Positions 26,068 through 33,812 of a DNA stretch of 34,595 nucleotides are shown here, in pieces. A program made the translations under genes and the position numbers. Every line of letters starts with the position of its first letter. Position 1 is the stretch's first letter. Origin of the DNA: Pseudonocardia sp. (GTDB lineage Bacteria > Actinomycetota > Actinomycetes > Mycobacteriales > Pseudonocardiaceae); the NCBI RefSeq assembly GCF_029263155.1, contig NZ_JAJCYB010000067.1, positions 1-34,595 of the forward strand, read 5' to 3'. The notes under the pieces are model-generated. The model did not search any database. It was not told where the DNA came from and was given only the letters and a program-made list of their open reading frames with translations.

Positions 26068-26780
26068 CCAGGACGCTCGCCGAGACGCTCGCGTGGGCGG
26101 GCGACGGTGCCGCGCACCTGCGCGGGCTGATGGCCCGGATGGGTGACGACGCGTTCGCCGCGAAGTCGGGGCTCCCCGGCTGGAGCCGCGCGCACGTGCT
26201 CACCCACATCGCCCGCAACGCCGACGGCATGATCAATTTGCTGACGTGGGCGCGCACGGGCGTCGAGACCCCGGCGTACGCGAGCACCGAGGCCCGCGAC
26301 GCCGACATCGAGGCCGGGTCCACGCGGTCGCCCGCCGAGATCCGCGACGACGTGGTCGACTCCTCCGACCGCCTCGCGCAGGCGGTGCGCGAGATGCCGG
26401 AGCAGGCCTGGAGCGCGACGGTCCGCAACGTGCAGGGCGTCGAGATCCCGGCCACCGACATCCCGTGGGTGCGGGCCCGGGAGATGTGGATCCACGCCGT
26501 CGACCTGGACGTGGGCGCGTCGCTCGCCGACCTGCCCGCGCCGATGCTCGCGGAGCTGGTCTCCGAGGTCGTCGGGATCGTCGGGGCCCGTGAGGGTTGC
26601 CCGCCGCTGCGGCTGGTCGCCCTCGACCAGGAGCTGAGCTGGACCCTCGGCGACGGCAGCGCAGGTGACGTGATCGGGCCGTCGGCGTCGCTGGCCGGCT
26701 GGGTGCTGGGCCGCTCGCGGGGCAAGGACCTGCGCGCCGCCGACGGACGCAGGCCCCCGGCGCTGCCCCGCTGGCTCTGA
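26064..26780 (+). CDS. Mycothiol-dependent maleylpyruvate isomerase family protein
   Basis: A 238-residue DinB-like four-helix protein. The metal-ligand triad of the Corynebacterium mycothiol-dependent enzyme is kept: H48 (HVLTHIARN), E140 and H144 (REMWIHAVDL), with the same spacing between the second and third ligands. That enzyme turns maleylpyruvate into fumarylpyruvate using mycothiol, a thiol made only by actinobacteria. The C-terminal domain (about 160-238) is the SCP2-like tail of this family. The GTG start overlaps the hydrolase stop, so the two are coupled. Some members of this family act in other thiol-dependent reactions, but the partner gene supports the isomerase role. The 22-bp repeat array begins 16 bases after the stop. 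Confidence 0.88.
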   Translation: MTRTLAETLAWAGDGAAHLRGLMARMGDDAFAAKSGLPGWSRAHVLTHIARNADGMINLLTWARTGVETPAYASTEARDADIEAGSTRSPAEIRDDVVDSSDRLAQAVREMPEQAWSATVRNVQGVEIPATDIPWVRAREMWIHAVDLDVGASLADLPAPMLAELVSEVVGIVGAREGCPPLRLVALDQELSWTLGDGSAGDVIGPSASLAGWVLGRSRGKDLRAADGRRPPALPRWL

Positions 26781-26795
26781 CCCCCCACCCTCCCC

Positions 26796-26881
26796 GCGAG
26801 TCGGGGTCTGCGTGCGCGCGAGTCGGGGTCTGGATGTGCGCGAGTCGGGGTTTCCGTGCGCGCGAGTGGGTCTGCGTGCGC
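26796..26881. repeat. 22-bp tandem repeat array, copy 1
   Basis: Four head-to-tail units at 26796-26817, 26818-26839, 26840-26861 and 26862-26881 (the last two bases shorter). The unit begins GCGAGTCGGG and ends CTGCGTGCGC. The units differ at a few positions, so the array is ageing. The same unit, inverted, recurs at 34471-34595. Confidence 0.9.
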
Positions 26882-26929
26882 CGTGTCGGCCCGTCCGTGG
26901 GCGGGGGCCGGGCGTGGGAGGCTCCCGGC

Positions 26930-28390
26930 GTGCGCCCCGACCCCGCAGGACCCGGCACCGCAGGACCCGCCGCCGGCCCGGTCCCCGACTTCGCCGCCGT
27001 CCGCGCCGAGTTCGACCTGCCCGAGCGGTTCCCGCCCGACGTGCTGGCCGAGGCGGCGCGCGTGGCGTCGGCCCCCGCCGGCGGGGACCGGGTGGACGCC
27101 ACCGGCGTCGAGCTGGTGACGATCGACCCGCCCGGCTCGATGGACCTCGACCAGGCCCTCGGTGTCACCCGGTCCGGCTCCGGGTTCCGCGTGCACTACG
27201 CGATCGCCGACCTCGGTGCCGTCGTCGCCCCGGGCGGGGCGCTGGACGCGGAGGTGCGTCGCCGCGGGCAGACGTTCTACCTGCCCGACGGGTCCGTCCC
27301 GCTGCACCCGCCGGTGCTGTCCGAGGGCGCGGCGAGCCTGCTCCCGGACGAGCCGCGCGCCGCGGTGCTCTGGACGCTGGACCTCGACCCCGGCGGCGAG
27401 ATCACCACGGTCGACGTGCGGCGCGCCACCGTTGCGTCGCGGGCCCGGCTGGACTACGCGGGCGTGCAGGCCGACGTCGACGGCGGCCGGGTGCACCCCG
27501 CGATCGCCGCGCTGCCCGAGCTGGGCCCGCTGCGCCGCGCGCTCGCGGTGCGGCGCGGTGCGATCGAGCTGGAGCTGCCCGAGCAGGAGGTGCTCCCCGA
27601 CGGCGCCGGCGGCTGGACGGTGCGGGTGCGCCGCCGCGTCGACGTCGAGGCCTGGAACGCCGAGATCTCGCTGCTGACGGGCATGGCGGCGGGCGCGATG
27701 ATGCTCGACGCAGGTGTGGGTCTGCTGCGCACGCTGCCCGCGCCGGAGCCGGGCGCGCTCGAGTCGTTCGCGCGGACGGCCCGCGACCTGGGTTTCGCCG
27801 CGGCGGGTCGGCCGACCGTGCACCAGGTGGCCGGGTTGCTCGTCGGTCTGCCGCAGGACAGCGCGCCCGCGCTCGCCCTGCGCCGCGCGGCCACCGCGCT
27901 GCTGCGCGGGGCCGGGTACACCGCATTCGACTCCATGGCCGGCACGCAACCGCCCGCGGACCCGGGTCACGGCGGGATCGGGGCGCCCTACGCGCACGTG
28001 ACGGCGCCGCTGCGGCGGCTGGCGGACCGCTTCGGCACCGAGGTGTGCCTGGCCCTGGCCGCGGGGGAGGAGCTCCCGGACTGGCTGCGGGCGGCGCTCC
28101 CGGCCCAGCCGGAGATCATGGAGGTCTCCGACGGACGCGCCGCGCAGGTCGACCGGGCCTGCGTCGACCGCACCGAGGCCGCCATGCTCGCGGGCCGCGT
28201 CGGTGAGGAGTTCGAGGTGGTCGTGCTGCGTCCCGCGGACGCGGGCGGCAGCGGTGAGGTCTACCTGGCCGACCCGCCGGTGCTGGCCCGCTGCGCGGGG
28301 CCGCTCGCCGCCGGCGCCGTCACGTCGGTGCGCCTGGTCCAGGCCGACCCGGCCACCGGGCGCATCGATTTCGCCGCCACGGGCTCCTGA
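26930..28390 (+). CDS. RNB-domain (RNase II/R-type) exoribonuclease-like protein
   Basis: A 486-residue protein with the RNB catalytic domain (about 55-400). The metal-binding stretch T-I-D66-P-P-G-S-M-D72-L-D74-Q75 aligns with D201, D207, D209 and D210 of E. coli RNase II; the fourth acid is Q75. Three acids remain, including the one shown to be essential, so activity is plausible but altered. The cold-shock domains before and the classic S1 domain after RNB are short or absent. It would degrade RNA from the 3' end. The GTG at 26930 follows GGGAGG; the longer frame from 26834 reads through the 22-bp repeats and is rejected. It sits between the gentisate genes and a Uma2 gene with no obvious link to either. 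Confidence 0.87.
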   Translation: MRPDPAGPGTAGPAAGPVPDFAAVRAEFDLPERFPPDVLAEAARVASAPAGGDRVDATGVELVTIDPPGSMDLDQALGVTRSGSGFRVHYAIADLGAVVAPGGALDAEVRRRGQTFYLPDGSVPLHPPVLSEGAASLLPDEPRAAVLWTLDLDPGGEITTVDVRRATVASRARLDYAGVQADVDGGRVHPAIAALPELGPLRRALAVRRGAIELELPEQEVLPDGAGGWTVRVRRRVDVEAWNAEISLLTGMAAGAMMLDAGVGLLRTLPAPEPGALESFARTARDLGFAAAGRPTVHQVAGLLVGLPQDSAPALALRRAATALLRGAGYTAFDSMAGTQPPADPGHGGIGAPYAHVTAPLRRLADRFGTEVCLALAAGEELPDWLRAALPAQPEIMEVSDGRAAQVDRACVDRTEAAMLAGRVGEEFEVVVLRPADAGGSGEVYLADPPVLARCAGPLAAGAVTSVRLVQADPATGRIDFAATGS

Positions 28391-28396
28391 CCGGCC

Positions 28397-28402
28397 TACA
28401 CT
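28397..28402 (+). promoter_or_regulatory. Candidate leaderless -10 of the Uma2 gene
   Basis: TACACT is six bases before the ATG at 28409 and there is no ribosome binding site. A leaderless transcript is likely. Confidence 0.55.
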
Positions 28403-28408
28403 TCGCCC

Positions 28409-28927
28409 ATGACCGCGGTGTTCCTGCACGACCCCCCCGAAGTGCTCCAGGAGTGGCTCGAGCGTCGCCGGGCGCTGGGCCAGGACGGGTTCGACGAGGT
28501 GTGGGAGGGGGTGTACCACGTGGCGCCGATGGCGCACGGTCGGCAGGGGCGGACCGAGCACGCGCTCGTCCTCGCGCTTCACGGGCGCGCGCGCTCGGCC
28601 GGTCTGGTGGGCAGCGGACCGGTCACCATCGGTCGTCCCGACGACTACCGGGTCCCGGACGCGGTCTATCTGCGGACGCGGGAGACCGAGCTGTGGAACC
28701 CGACCGCCGCGATCGTCGTCGAGATCCTCTCCCCGAACGACGAGTCCCGGCGCAAGTTCGACTTCTACTTCCGCGCCGGGGTCGAGGAGATGCTGCTGGT
28801 CGACCCGCTGGAGCGCACCGTCGAGTGGTACGTCCGCGGCGCCGACGCGTTCGTCCCGGCCGAGCGCAGCGCGCTGCTCGGCGTCACCGCGGCCGGGCTG
28901 GCCGCCGAGATCGAGTGGCCTGACTGA
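28409..28927 (+). CDS. Uma2 family (DUF820) PD-(D/E)XK nuclease-like protein
   Basis: A 172-residue protein of the Uma2 group, which has the restriction-endonuclease core fold. Visible core residues are D84 (YRVPDAVYL), E105 (AIVVEILSPND) and K116 (RRKFDFYFRAGVEEMLLVDP), in the usual order. The family is abundant in cyanobacteria and actinobacteria, often in many copies, and its biological role is not settled; nuclease activity is predicted from the fold. The ATG at 28409 starts 18 bases after the RNB stop and has a -10 hexamer in place of a ribosome binding site. It is monocistronic by appearance; the next gene has its own -10. Confidence 0.9.
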   Translation: MTAVFLHDPPEVLQEWLERRRALGQDGFDEVWEGVYHVAPMAHGRQGRTEHALVLALHGRARSAGLVGSGPVTIGRPDDYRVPDAVYLRTRETELWNPTAAIVVEILSPNDESRRKFDFYFRAGVEEMLLVDPLERTVEWYVRGADAFVPAERSALLGVTAAGLAAEIEWPD

Positions 28928-28930
28928 GGG

Positions 28931-28936
28931 TAGCCT
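28931..28936 (+). promoter_or_regulatory. Candidate -10 of the GCS2-like gene
   Basis: TAGCCT in the context GAGGGTAGCCTCACC places a start near 28943, about 39 bases before the ATG at 28982. Confidence 0.45.
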
Positions 28937-28981
28937 CACCACGGCGGCACGACCGGTCCGCCCGGATCGGGTGGGAGCGTG

Positions 28982-30064
28982 ATGTTCCGCTACGGCATCG
29001 AGCACGAGCTGGCGCTGCTGCGCGCCGACGGCCGCTTCGCCGACTTCACCGACGTCTCCTTCGCCGAACTGCAGGACGTCGTCGACGGCCTCCCCGAGGA
29101 CCCGGCCGACTACCCCGGCCTGCGTATCGGTGACGTCGGGATCAAGCGCAAGCGCTGGTACGTCGAGGGCTACGAGCGGTTCGACGAGTCGGGCACGCTG
29201 GTGCGCTGCGACCCCAAGGGCCTGGAGATCCGCACCCGCATCCACGACTCGGTCGACGCCGCCGTGGCCGCGCTGCGGGCCGACCTCGCGCTCCTCGACG
29301 CCGCGCTGGCCGGCCGCGACCTGCGCACGACGGTGATCGCGTTCAACCCGGTGCGCACCGCATACGCCGTCGAGCCGCCGCTCAACGCGTGGGAGCGGGC
29401 GCACCGGCAGGGCTCGCCCGAGGAGCGCACCGCGCACCTGCACATGCTCACCTACGGCCCCGATCTCAACCTGTCCGCCGACGAGATCGCCGATCCCGTC
29501 GACGTCGCGCGCAAGCTCACCCACTACAGCCCGTGGCTGGTGCCGCTGTCGTTCTCCTCGCCGTTCCGCGGCGGCGCACCCTGGGGCGGCCTGTCCGCCC
29601 GCACGCACCTGCGCACGGGTGCCCGACCGGCCGCGCTGGTCTTCCTGGACGCCTCGGGGGAGCAGATCCCCAGCGACCCGTCGCTGACCCAGCCGGCGCG
29701 TCTGCCCGCGGAGGTCGGCCGCATCGAGTTCAAGGCGTTCGACGCCTGCCCCGACCCGGCCCTCTACGGCGAGCTGCTCAGCCTGCTCACCGGTCTGGCC
29801 CTGGACGACACCCTGCTCGGCCGCCGCACCACCCCCGACGCGGCGCTGCACCGGCAGGTGGCGCGCGAGGGTCTGGGCGACGACGCCGTGCACGCCGCGA
29901 CCGGGGTGCTGCTCACCGCGGCCGACCGCGCCCTGGCCGGGCGCCCCGCCGACCGCGACCGCCTCGCCGCGCTCCGGGCCCGGTGGGAGCGCCGTGAGTG
30001 CCCGGCGACGGCGCTGCTGGCCCGCTACGACGCGGGGGAACCGGTGGCGGGCCTGCGGCGCTGA
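28982..30064 (+). CDS. Glutamate-cysteine-ligase-like (GCS2 superfamily) carboxylate-amine ligase
   Basis: A 360-residue protein with the look of the GCS2/amidoligase-like glutamine-synthetase fold: RYGIEHELALL at the N-terminus places acidic metal ligands on the first strand, LEIRTRIHDSV and RIEFKAFDACP give the later strand motifs with E and R residues, and GGLSARTHLRTGARP supplies basic substrate contacts. Such enzymes join an amine to a carboxylate with ATP through an acyl phosphate, for example glutamate with cysteine. The true substrates cannot be told; actinomycetes use mycothiol, so glutathione synthesis is not expected. GGGAG precedes the ATG at 28982; the GTG at 28979 is too near it. 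The gene converges on the toxin gene, with 27 bases between the stops. Confidence 0.72.
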   Translation: MFRYGIEHELALLRADGRFADFTDVSFAELQDVVDGLPEDPADYPGLRIGDVGIKRKRWYVEGYERFDESGTLVRCDPKGLEIRTRIHDSVDAAVAALRADLALLDAALAGRDLRTTVIAFNPVRTAYAVEPPLNAWERAHRQGSPEERTAHLHMLTYGPDLNLSADEIADPVDVARKLTHYSPWLVPLSFSSPFRGGAPWGGLSARTHLRTGARPAALVFLDASGEQIPSDPSLTQPARLPAEVGRIEFKAFDACPDPALYGELLSLLTGLALDDTLLGRRTTPDAALHRQVAREGLGDDAVHAATGVLLTAADRALAGRPADRDRLAALRARWERRECPATALLARYDAGEPVAGLRR

Positions 30065-30091
30065 AGGGGGCCGGGTGCGGCGTTCCCGCGG

Positions 30092-30496
30092 TCAGGGCGA
30101 GATCAGCTCCACGGTCGGGAAGTACGTGCGGTAGCGGGCCGCATCCCGGCTCAGCAGCCGCAGCCCGAGCACGGCGGCATGGGCACCGATCAGGAAGTCG
30201 GGCAACGTCGACGTGCGGGTCCCGCCGCGTGCGCGGTACTCGCGGAAGCAGCGGGTGGCGAGGAAACCCGCGGGCCAGGGCAGGTTGGCGCGGACGAACC
30301 GGTCGCCGAGGGCGGCGTCCAGCGCCTCGACGGTCGTGAAGCGCAGCGAGATCTCGGCGTAGATCACCTGGTTGATCACGACCGGTCCCCGGTCGACCGC
30401 CTCCGCGAGGCGCTCGGCCGACCAGGACCCCCATCCGGGGTCCCGGGTGAACAGGTCGAGAAGGATGTTCGAGTCGACCAGCGTTGCCTCACCCAC
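30092..30496 (-). CDS. VapC-type PIN-domain toxin
   Basis: A 134-residue PIN-domain ribonuclease of the VapC kind. The four conserved acids are present: D8 (LVDSNILLD), E48 (VIYAEIS), D100 (LPDFLIGAHA) and D118 (LLSRDAARY). The GTG at 30496 is chosen because it overlaps the antitoxin end by eight bases (GTGGGTGA) and gives a usual VapC N-terminus; the TTG at 30511 would add five residues. VapC toxins cut tRNA or rRNA when free of antitoxin. The gene follows its antitoxin on the minus strand and converges on the ligase-like gene. Confidence 0.92.
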   Translation of the reverse strand: MGEATLVDSNILLDLFTRDPGWGSWSAERLAEAVDRGPVVINQVIYAEISLRFTTVEALDAALGDRFVRANLPWPAGFLATRCFREYRARGGTRTSTLPDFLIGAHAAVLGLRLLSRDAARYRTYFPTVELISP

Positions 30497-30716
30497 CGCG
30501 GGTGAGCGCAATAATCTCGTCGGTGCTCAGGTCGACGTCACCTCGTCCGAGCAGTGCCTCGACGGCCCTCCTGCCGCGTCCGGTCGGGCCGGTGGCCACC
30601 ACGATGACGGCGACGCCGTCGCGCACGACCACGTCGACCTCGTCCCCGGCCTCGAGCCCCAGCTCACGGCGGACCTGCTGCGGGATCGTGATCTGCCCCT
30701 TGCTGGTGATGCGCAC
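30489..30716 (-). CDS. AbrB/MazE-type swapped-hairpin antitoxin
   Basis: A 75-residue antitoxin with an AbrB-like DNA-binding domain at 1-46 (VRITSKGQITIPQQVRRELGL, then GDEVDVVV) and a C-terminal tail (about 47-75) expected to thread into the toxin active site. It would bind the toxin and repress the pair's own promoter. The GTG at 30716 is the natural start, since the domain begins at once; it has no ribosome binding site but a TACTCT hexamer six bases upstream. An open frame continues well upstream over the glnE start, but that is not coding. The stop overlaps the toxin gene. Confidence 0.92.
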   Translation of the reverse strand: MRITSKGQITIPQQVRRELGLEAGDEVDVVVRDGVAVIVVATGPTGRGRRAVEALLGRGDVDLSTDEIIALTRGG

Positions 30717-30718
30717 CA

Positions 30719-30741
30719 GGTAAGAGTAGCGCTGGTAAGAG
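30719..30741 (-). promoter_or_regulatory. Operator-promoter of the toxin-antitoxin pair
   Basis: On the minus strand CTCTTACC occurs twice (30734-30741 and 30719-30726), 15 bp apart, around a palindromic AGCGCT (30728-30733). The hexamer TACTCT (30723-30728) lies six bases before the antitoxin GTG and overlaps the second copy. Antitoxin bound here would cover the -10. Confidence 0.55.
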
Positions 30742-30770
30742 CCTGCCTTCGGACCCTCGGCCCGATACGG

Positions 30771-30776
30771 CAGGAT
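30771..30776 (+). promoter_or_regulatory. Candidate leaderless -10 of glnE
   Basis: CAGGAT is seven bases before the GTG at 30784, the same hexamer and spacing as before the sulfurtransferase gene. Confidence 0.4.
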
Positions 30777-30783
30777 CGGGCGC

Positions 30784-33700
30784 GTGACGCGCACCGGCAC
30801 CTCGCTCGCGCGGCTCGGGCTCACGGAGCCCTGGGCCGAGGCCACCCTCACGGCCCTGGGGTGGTGGTCGGGCGACAGGCCCGCCGCGGGGGCCGAGCCG
30901 ATCATGTGGGCGCTGGCCCGGAGCCCCGATCCGGACCTCGCGCTGCGCGCGGCCGAGCGGCTGGTCGCGGCCGTCCCGGACCGGCCCGCGTTCGACGCGG
31001 CCCTGCGCTCCGACGTCGCGCTGCGCGGGAGGCTGCTCGCGCTGCTGGGCAGCTCCACCGCCCTCGGTGATCACCTCGTCACCCACCCGGACCGCTGGCA
31101 CCGCCTCACCGGTGCGGCGCGACCCGACCCGTCCGGGTACGCCGCCGCCCTGCTCACCGCCGTCGGTGCCGACCCGTCGGCGCCGCCCGCCGGGTCCGCC
31201 GCGGGCGGGCGGGCCGGGCTGACCGGTGTCGAGGCGATCGTCGCGCTGCGCACCGCCTACCTCGACGAGCTGCTGGTGCTCGCGGCGTCGGACCTCGCCG
31301 CGGTGGGGGAGCCGGAGCTCGCGGTGCTGGAGGTCGACGACGTCGCCGCGCACCTGTCCGACCTCGCCGCCGCCGCGCTGCAGGCCGCGATCGCGGTGGC
31401 CGCGGCCGAGGCCTTCCCGAACGGCGACGACGCCGGTGGCGGGCGGCTGGCCGTCATCGCGATGGGCAAGTGCGGCGGGCACGAGCTGAACTACGTCAGC
31501 GACGTCGACGTGGTGTTCGTCGCCGAGCCCGCGGACGCCGACGCGGCCAAGCTCGCCGCGCGCATGATGCGGGTGGCGGGGGAGGCGTGCTTCGAGGTGG
31601 ACGCCAACCTGCGCCCCGAGGGCCGCCAGGGCGAGCTGGTCCGCACCCTGGACGGGCACGTGTCCTACTACCGGCGCTGGGCCAAGACCTGGGAGTTCCA
31701 GGCGCTGCTCAAGGCCCGCCCGATCGCCGGGGACGTCGAGCTGGGCGCCGCATACCTCGACGCCGTCGCGCCGATGGTGTGGAGCGCCGCCGAGCGCGAC
31801 GGGTTCGTCGCCGACGTGCAGGCGATGCGCCGCCGGGTGGAGGACCACGTCAAGCCCGAGATCGCCGAGCGGGAGCTGAAGCTGGGCCGCGGCGGGCTGC
31901 GCGACGTCGAGTTCGCGGTGCAGCTGCTGCAGCTCGTGCACGGCCGCACCGACGACGCGCTGCGCTCGCCGACCACGCTGGCCGCGCTCGCCGCGCTGTC
32001 CGACGGCGGCTACGTCGCCCGCGAGGACGGGGCCAACCTCGCCGCGTCCTACCGCTTCCTCCGCCTGCTCGAGCACCGCCTCCAGCTGCAGAAGCTGCGC
32101 CGCACCCACCTGCTGCCCGCCGCCGACGACACCTCGGCGCTGCGCTGGCTCGCCCGGGCCGCGCGGCTGCGTCGCGACGGGCGACGCGACGCCGTCGGGG
32201 TGCTGCTCGCCGAGTGGACGCGCAACGCGCGCCGGGTGCGGCGGCTGCACGAGAAGCTGTTCTACCGGCCGCTGCTCTCCGCGGTGTCCCGGCTGCCCGC
32301 CGACACCGCGCGGCTGTCCGAGCCCGCCGCGGCGGCCCGGATGGCGGCACTGGGCTGGGCGTCGCCGGAGGGTGCCCTGGGGCACCTGCGGGCGCTGACC
32401 GGCGGCGTGTCGCGTGCGGCGTCCATCCAGCAGACGTTGCTGCCGGTGCTGCTCGACGAGCTGTCGGGCAGCCCCGACCCGGACCGCGGGCTGCTCGCCT
32501 ACCGCCGCGTCTCCGAGGCGCTGGCGGCCACCCCCTGGTACCTGCGGCTCCTGCGCGACGAGGGCCTCGTGGTGTCCCGGCTGATGAAGCTGCTCGGCAC
32601 GTCGGCGCTGGTGCCCGATCTGCTGGTGCGCGCGCCGGAGGTGCTGCGGTTGCTCGCCGCGCCGACCGCCGGACAGGCAGACGAGCTGACGCGCGACCCG
32701 GCGGAGGTCGCGGCGTCGCTGCGCACGACGGTGGCCCGCCAGCACGACCCGGACACCGCCGCGGCCACCGCCCGCTCGCTGCGCCGCCACGAGATGCTGC
32801 GCGTCGCGTGCGCGGACCTGCTCGGCATGCTCGACACCGAGCAGGTGTGCGCGGCGCTGTCGGCGGTGTGGGTGGCGGTGCTGGAGGCGACGCTGGCGTC
32901 GGTGCAGCGGGCGCTGTCGACCGGGCCCGCGCCCGCGACGATCTCCGTCATCGGGATGGGGCGGCTCGGCGGCGCGGAGCTGGGCTACAGCAGCGACGCC
33001 GACGTGATGTTCGTGTGCGAGCCGGCGAACGGGGCAACGGACTCCGAGGCGGTCAAGTACGCGACGACGGTGGCCGAGACGGTGCGCCGCCGCCTCGGCG
33101 CCCCGAGCCCGGACCCGGCGCTCGTCGTCGACGCCGACCTGCGGCCCGAGGGCCGGTCGGGCCCGTTGGTACGCACGCTCGCCTCGTACGCCGCGTACTA
33201 CGCGCGGTGGTCGGAGCAGTGGGAGGCCCAGGCCCTGCTGCGGGCCCGGCCGATCGCGGGCGACGCCGACCTCGGGAGGCGCTTCGTCGCCCTGATCGAC
33301 CCGATCCGCTACCCGGCCGCGGGTCTCGACGCCGCCGCGGTGACCGAGATCCGCCGCATCAAGGCCCGCGTCGACGCCGAGCGGCTGCCCCGCGGGGCCG
33401 ACCGCAGCCTGCACACCAAGCTCGGGCTCGGCGGGCTGGCCGACGTCGAATGGACGGTGCAGCTGCTGCAGCTCCAGCACGCGGGCGACCTGCCCGAGCT
33501 GCGCACGACGTCCACGCTGGAGGGATTGCGCGAGGCCGGGGAGGCCGGGCTGCTGGCCGCCGAGGACGTCGCCGAGCTGGTGACGGGCTGGAGCACCGCC
33601 ACCCGCGCCCGCAACGCCGTGATGCTCGTGCGCGGCAAGCCCGGCGACCAGCTGCCGCGTTCGGGCCGCGAGCTCGCCGCGGTGGCCGCCGCGCTGGGCT

Positions 33701-33798
33701 ACCCCGCCGACGGGGACTCCGGGGTGTTCCTCGACGAGTACCGGCGCACCACCCGCCGCTCCCGCGCGGTCGTGGAGCGGGTCTTCTACGGCTGGTGA
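30784..33798 (+). CDS. glnE: Bifunctional glutamine synthetase adenylyltransferase/deadenylylase
   Basis: A 1004-residue enzyme that adds and removes AMP on glutamine synthetase and so tunes nitrogen assimilation. It has the two nucleotidyltransferase domains of GlnE, each with a G-x(n)-E-L-x-Y-x-S-D-x-D core: the N-terminal deadenylylase one at D240/D242 (ELNYVSDVDVVF) and the C-terminal adenylylase one at D738/D740 (ELGYSSDADVMF). Each is followed by its own helical GlnE domain (RGGLRDVEFAVQLLQL near 365 and LGGLADVEWTVQLLQL near 885). Both active sites look intact. The length equals that of actinobacterial GlnE proteins. It diverges from the toxin-antitoxin pair, whose operator lies in the shared 67-bp region, and runs into the exporter gene. 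Confidence 0.97.
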   Translation: MTRTGTSLARLGLTEPWAEATLTALGWWSGDRPAAGAEPIMWALARSPDPDLALRAAERLVAAVPDRPAFDAALRSDVALRGRLLALLGSSTALGDHLVTHPDRWHRLTGAARPDPSGYAAALLTAVGADPSAPPAGSAAGGRAGLTGVEAIVALRTAYLDELLVLAASDLAAVGEPELAVLEVDDVAAHLSDLAAAALQAAIAVAAAEAFPNGDDAGGGRLAVIAMGKCGGHELNYVSDVDVVFVAEPADADAAKLAARMMRVAGEACFEVDANLRPEGRQGELVRTLDGHVSYYRRWAKTWEFQALLKARPIAGDVELGAAYLDAVAPMVWSAAERDGFVADVQAMRRRVEDHVKPEIAERELKLGRGGLRDVEFAVQLLQLVHGRTDDALRSPTTLAALAALSDGGYVAREDGANLAASYRFLRLLEHRLQLQKLRRTHLLPAADDTSALRWLARAARLRRDGRRDAVGVLLAEWTRNARRVRRLHEKLFYRPLLSAVSRLPADTARLSEPAAAARMAALGWASPEGALGHLRALTGGVSRAASIQQTLLPVLLDELSGSPDPDRGLLAYRRVSEALAATPWYLRLLRDEGLVVSRLMKLLGTSALVPDLLVRAPEVLRLLAAPTAGQADELTRDPAEVAASLRTTVARQHDPDTAAATARSLRRHEMLRVACADLLGMLDTEQVCAALSAVWVAVLEATLASVQRALSTGPAPATISVIGMGRLGGAELGYSSDADVMFVCEPANGATDSEAVKYATTVAETVRRRLGAPSPDPALVVDADLRPEGRSGPLVRTLASYAAYYARWSEQWEAQALLRARPIAGDADLGRRFVALIDPIRYPAAGLDAAAVTEIRRIKARVDAERLPRGADRSLHTKLGLGGLADVEWTVQLLQLQHAGDLPELRTTSTLEGLREAGEAGLLAAEDVAELVTGWSTATRARNAVMLVRGKPGDQLPRSGRELAAVAAALGYPADGDSGVFLDEYRRTTRRSRAVVERVFYGW

Positions 33799-33812
33799 GT
33801 ACCGTCGGGCCG

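Noticed and set aside
26796..26881. CRISPR array
   Set aside because: The 22-bp units abut with no spacers, and no cas gene is present; the same holds for 34471-34595.
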